Source: Shinella sp. PSBB067
GTDB taxonomy: Bacteria; Pseudomonadota; Alphaproteobacteria; Rhizobiales; Rhizobiaceae
DNA length: 64,000 nt
Direction of reading: 5' to 3'
NCBI RefSeq assembly: GCF_016839145.1
Contig: NZ_CP069303.1
Location: 2,542,001-2,606,000, forward strand
Shown here piece after piece: positions 61,636 to 64,000 of the stretch. Within the stretch, counting starts at the first letter, position 1, and the number at the start of each line of letters is the position of its first letter. The translations under genes were made by a program, and so were the position numbers. The notes beneath the pieces are model-generated. The model was not told the DNA's origin, ran no database searches, and saw nothing but the letters and a program-made list of their open reading frames with translations.

Positions 61636-62156
61636 GGATCCGCCACGCCACGCCGGGGGACCTGCCGGTGCTTGCGGCCTGTGACTTCCCCTTCCTCGTG
61701 ACCCGCGAAGCCGTGCCGCCTTTCGAGGGCGACTGGCTGACGCACGCCCGGCCGGTCGAGCCGTACCCGAAAGCCTACGGCTTCGATCCGCAGGAGATGG
61801 AAGAGCATATCGCGGACGACGACAAGGCGCTCTTCGTTGCCGTCGGCGACGAGATACCGGTCGGCTATGTCGCTCTCTCCGCCGGCTGGAACAACCTCGC
61901 CTTTGTCGACGACATCGCCGTCGACGCGCAATGGCGCGGCACCGGCGCCGCACAGCGGCTGATGCATCAGGCGCTCGACTGGGCAGGACAGAAAGCCCTT
62001 CCGGGCATCCGGCTTGAAACCCAGACGAACAATGTCGCCGCCTGCCGCTTCTATCTGCGCCAGGGCTTCGTGCTCGGCGGCCACGACCGGCACCTGTACG
62101 AAGGGCTGTCCCCCGGCACGCGGGAAACAGCCCTGTTCTTCTACCGTTTTCTCTGA
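61632..62156 (+). CDS. GNAT-family N-acetyltransferase
   Basis: A 174-residue acetyl-CoA-dependent transferase. The N-terminal RIRHATPGDLPVLAACDFPF strand-helix and the acetyl-CoA loop in DDIAVDAQWRGTGAAQRLMHQALDWA (RGTGAA) are clear. The C-terminal ETQTNNVAACRFYLRQGFVLGG is the family's motif B. The start is GTG 61632, overlapping the MaoC stop (GTGA), with CCGGAG as ribosome site. The substrate is unknown. It converges on soxG with 4 bases between stops. Confidence 0.86.
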   Translation: MRIRHATPGDLPVLAACDFPFLVTREAVPPFEGDWLTHARPVEPYPKAYGFDPQEMEEHIADDDKALFVAVGDEIPVGYVALSAGWNNLAFVDDIAVDAQWRGTGAAQRLMHQALDWAGQKALPGIRLETQTNNVAACRFYLRQGFVLGGHDRHLYEGLSPGTRETALFFYRFL

Positions 62157-62160
62157 GAGA

Positions 62161-62709
62161 TCAGAGCACGGCGTCTTCCGCGCCTTCCGCGAGAATGCCG
62201 AAGGCATAGGGCGCGAAAGAGCGCCAGCATTCGACGCGGTAATCCTCCTCACCCGAACGCAACAGCACGATCTCGATCTTGCCCAGCACCGTGCGCGCCG
62301 CCGCGCCGACGGGGAAGACGGCATTGCCGAGATCGAGCGGGCAGGCGCTGGCAATCGCCCCGGCCGCATCCGGCCCGGAAACGAGGACCGCCGCGTTGCG
62401 ATGGGAGACGTCCGTCGCCGAATGCAGCACGCCAGCGCTGACGGCAGCCGCCACCAGGTCCGCGCCGGTCTCGTCGATCAGCAGCCATTCGTCCGGGCCG
62501 AGCCAGAGCGCATGGCGGCCGTTCGCCGAGGCCGAAGTCTTCGGGCGCGTCGGCAGCGTCAGGCCGAAGACCGACGAGAGCGCGCCCAGCGCATCCGCGC
62601 CGGCGCGCAACGACAGGCGCGTTGCGGGAGCGGCGGGCGTGACGCGCGCGCCGGCGGAGCCGCCGTGGCTACGGCCAAGCGGCGCCTTGCGAAGAGCTTG
62701 ATCAGCCAT
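62161..62709 (-). CDS. soxG: Sarcosine oxidase gamma subunit
   Basis: The 182-residue gamma subunit of heterotetrameric sarcosine oxidase, which oxidises sarcosine to glycine with transfer of the methyl group to tetrahydrofolate. Recognisable parts are LWLGPDEWLLI, VSHRNAAVLVSGPDAA, ACPLDLGNAVFPVG and VLGKIEIVLLR with the C-terminal VECWRSFAPYAFGIL. ATG 62709 follows GGAGGACGCC. It overlaps the end of soxA by 8 bases, as in the usual soxBDAG operon read from right to left. Confidence 0.9.
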   Translation of the reverse strand: MADQALRKAPLGRSHGGSAGARVTPAAPATRLSLRAGADALGALSSVFGLTLPTRPKTSASANGRHALWLGPDEWLLIDETGADLVAAAVSAGVLHSATDVSHRNAAVLVSGPDAAGAIASACPLDLGNAVFPVGAAARTVLGKIEIVLLRSGEEDYRVECWRSFAPYAFGILAEGAEDAVL

Positions 62710-64000
62710 TGAGGCGTCCTCCATCCTTGTCGATAAACACCATGTCGCTGACCTCGACCGCGATGGTGCGGTCCGGCATCGGCACGTAGAGCGTCTGGCC
62801 CATGCGGGCCTGGCCGCCGGCAACCAGCGCCATGGCGATCGACCGGCCGCAGTTTTCCGACCAGTAGGACGACGTGACATGGCCGAGCATGGTCATCGGC
62901 TTCGGCTGGTTCGGATCGGCGACGATCTGCGCGCCCTCCTCCAGCACCACGTTCGGATCCTTCGTCAGGAGGCCGACAAGCTGCTTGCGGCCCTCCTTGA
63001 CGAGGTCCGGCCGCTTGAGGCCGCGGATGCCGACGAAGTCCGTCTTCTTCTTCGAGACGGCCCAGCTCAGGCTCGCATCGTGCGGCGTGACCGTGCCGTC
63101 CGTGTCCTGGCCGACGATGATGTAACCCTTCTCGGCGCGAAGGACGTGCATCGTCTCCGTACCGTAGGCGCAGGCGCCGAGCGGTTCGGCCCGCGCCCAG
63201 ATGGCTTCCCAGACGGCCTGGCCGTAATCGGCGGGGACGTTGACTTCGTAGCCCGCCTCACCCGTGAAGGACATGCGGAAGAGCCGGGTCGGCACGCCGC
63301 AGATCTTGCCCTCGCGAACGCTCATATGCGGGAACGCCTCGTTCGAGATGTCGATGCCCTCGACCAGCGGCTCGAGGATCTCGCGCGCCTTCGGGCCCTG
63401 CACCGCGATGACCGCCCACTGTTCGGTGGTCGAGGTCAGCCAGACCTTGAGATGCGGGAACTCCGTCTGGAGATAGTCCTCCATGTGGTGCATGACGCGC
63501 GGCGCACCGCCCGTCGTGGTGGTGACGTGGAAGCGATCTTCCGCCAGGCGCCCGACGACGCCGTCGTCATAGACGAAGCCGTCCTCGCGCAGCATGATGC
63601 CGTAGCGGCAGCGGCCGGGCTTCAGCGTATCCCAGGCGTTGGTGTACATGAGGTTCATGAACGCGCCCGCATCCGGGCCGACAACCTCGATCTTGCCGAG
63701 CGTCGAGGCATCGAACAGGCCGGCGACGTTACGCACCGTGCGGCACTCGCGGTTGACCGCATCGTGCATGGTCTCGCCGGAGCGCGGATAGTACCAGGCG
63801 CGCTTCCAGTTGCCGACGTCCTCGAAGACCGCGCCATGCGCCACTTCCCAGTCGTGCATCGGCGTCTTACGCGTCGGGTCGAAGAGATCGCCGCGCGAAT
63901 GGCTGATCAGCGCGCCGAAGGTGACGGGCGTGTAGGGCGCGCGGAAGGTCGTAAGGCCGATCTTCGGGATCTCGCGGTTCAAGACTTCCGAGGCGATGGC
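62702..64000 (-). CDS. soxA: Sarcosine oxidase alpha subunit, C-terminal part (runs off the window)
   Basis: 433 codons of the 3' portion; the frame is open to base 64000 without a start, so the gene continues beyond. The visible part covers the aminomethyltransferase-like (GcvT) folate-binding module, with HGAVFEDVGNWKRAWYYPR, DASTLGKIEVVGPDAGAFMNLMYTN, VQGPKAREIL, FTGEAGYEVNVPADYG and the closing ALVAGGQARMGQTLYVPMPD. The FAD/NAD-binding N-terminal half lies outside. The whole protein is typically about 990 residues. It is followed directly by soxG. Confidence 0.94.
   Translation of the reverse strand, partial: AIASEVLNREIPKIGLTTFRAPYTPVTFGALISHSRGDLFDPTRKTPMHDWEVAHGAVFEDVGNWKRAWYYPRSGETMHDAVNRECRTVRNVAGLFDASTLGKIEVVGPDAGAFMNLMYTNAWDTLKPGRCRYGIMLREDGFVYDDGVVGRLAEDRFHVTTTTGGAPRVMHHMEDYLQTEFPHLKVWLTSTTEQWAVIAVQGPKAREILEPLVEGIDISNEAFPHMSVREGKICGVPTRLFRMSFTGEAGYEVNVPADYGQAVWEAIWARAEPLGACAYGTETMHVLRAEKGYIIVGQDTDGTVTPHDASLSWAVSKKKTDFVGIRGLKRPDLVKEGRKQLVGLLTKDPNVVLEEGAQIVADPNQPKPMTMLGHVTSSYWSENCGRSIAMALVAGGQARMGQTLYVPMPDRTIAVEVSDMVFIDKDGGRLNG

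Overview
This is a GC-rich chromosomal window from an alphaproteobacterium of the order Hyphomicrobiales, most likely family Rhizobiaceae (Shinella, Rhizobium, Ensifer or Agrobacterium type). Pointers are a Brucella Omp10-type lipoprotein, homospermidine synthase, CpdR beside N-formylglutamate amidohydrolase and hisN, a ROSE thermometer leader on an Hsp20 gene, the operon order glgP-glgB-glgC-glgA-pgm-glgX, and dispersed rhizobial palindromic repeats. The genus is a guess. I see no phage, integrase, transposase or CRISPR array; it reads as core chromosome with a few accessory catabolic loci.

Region 1-12.4 kb: the 5' end of a response-regulator gene (minus), then pepF, the folate pair pabB-pabC (pabC carries an in-frame palindromic repeat), hss, omp10, an exported 5'-nucleotidase fused to LysM, hemH, qmcA and nfeD, convergent with kdsD. 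Region 12.4-17.5 kb is an envelope cluster: outer-membrane beta-barrel, galU, a lytic transglycosylase and a degenerate SGNH/DUF459 protein. A 430-bp block of duplicated palindromic repeats separates it from gltD and gltB.

Region 24.2-32.7 kb: a perfect 12-bp inverted repeat between gltB and an ltaE-like gene; an Hsp20 gene with an RpoH-like promoter and ROSE leader; a lysophospholipase-like hydrolase; hisN; a strong sRNA candidate at about 28733-28812; N-formylglutamate amidohydrolase; cpdR; tRNA-Val(GAC); an NCS2 permease; and a 44-residue lipoprotein too short for usual gene callers. Region 32.7-41.5 kb: a sugar-acid locus (dgoD, its FadR-type regulator, and a divergent UxaA/GarD dehydratase), a VOC protein with an unusual double-winged-helix GntR regulator, ilvD, and a DUF899-VOC pair.

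Region 41.6-48.4 kb holds the least understood system: transglutaminase-DUF2126 (predicted amidoligase), circularly permuted ATP-grasp plus alpha-E, and a second transglutaminase. The layout fits a predicted peptide-ligation or tagging pathway with unknown substrate. A TadG-like VWA protein follows. Region 50.0-61.0 kb is the glycogen operon, covering synthesis (glgC, glgA, glgB), breakdown (glgP, glgX) and the link to glucose-6-phosphate (pgm). The window ends with a MaoC-GNAT pair convergent with soxG and the 3' part of soxA.
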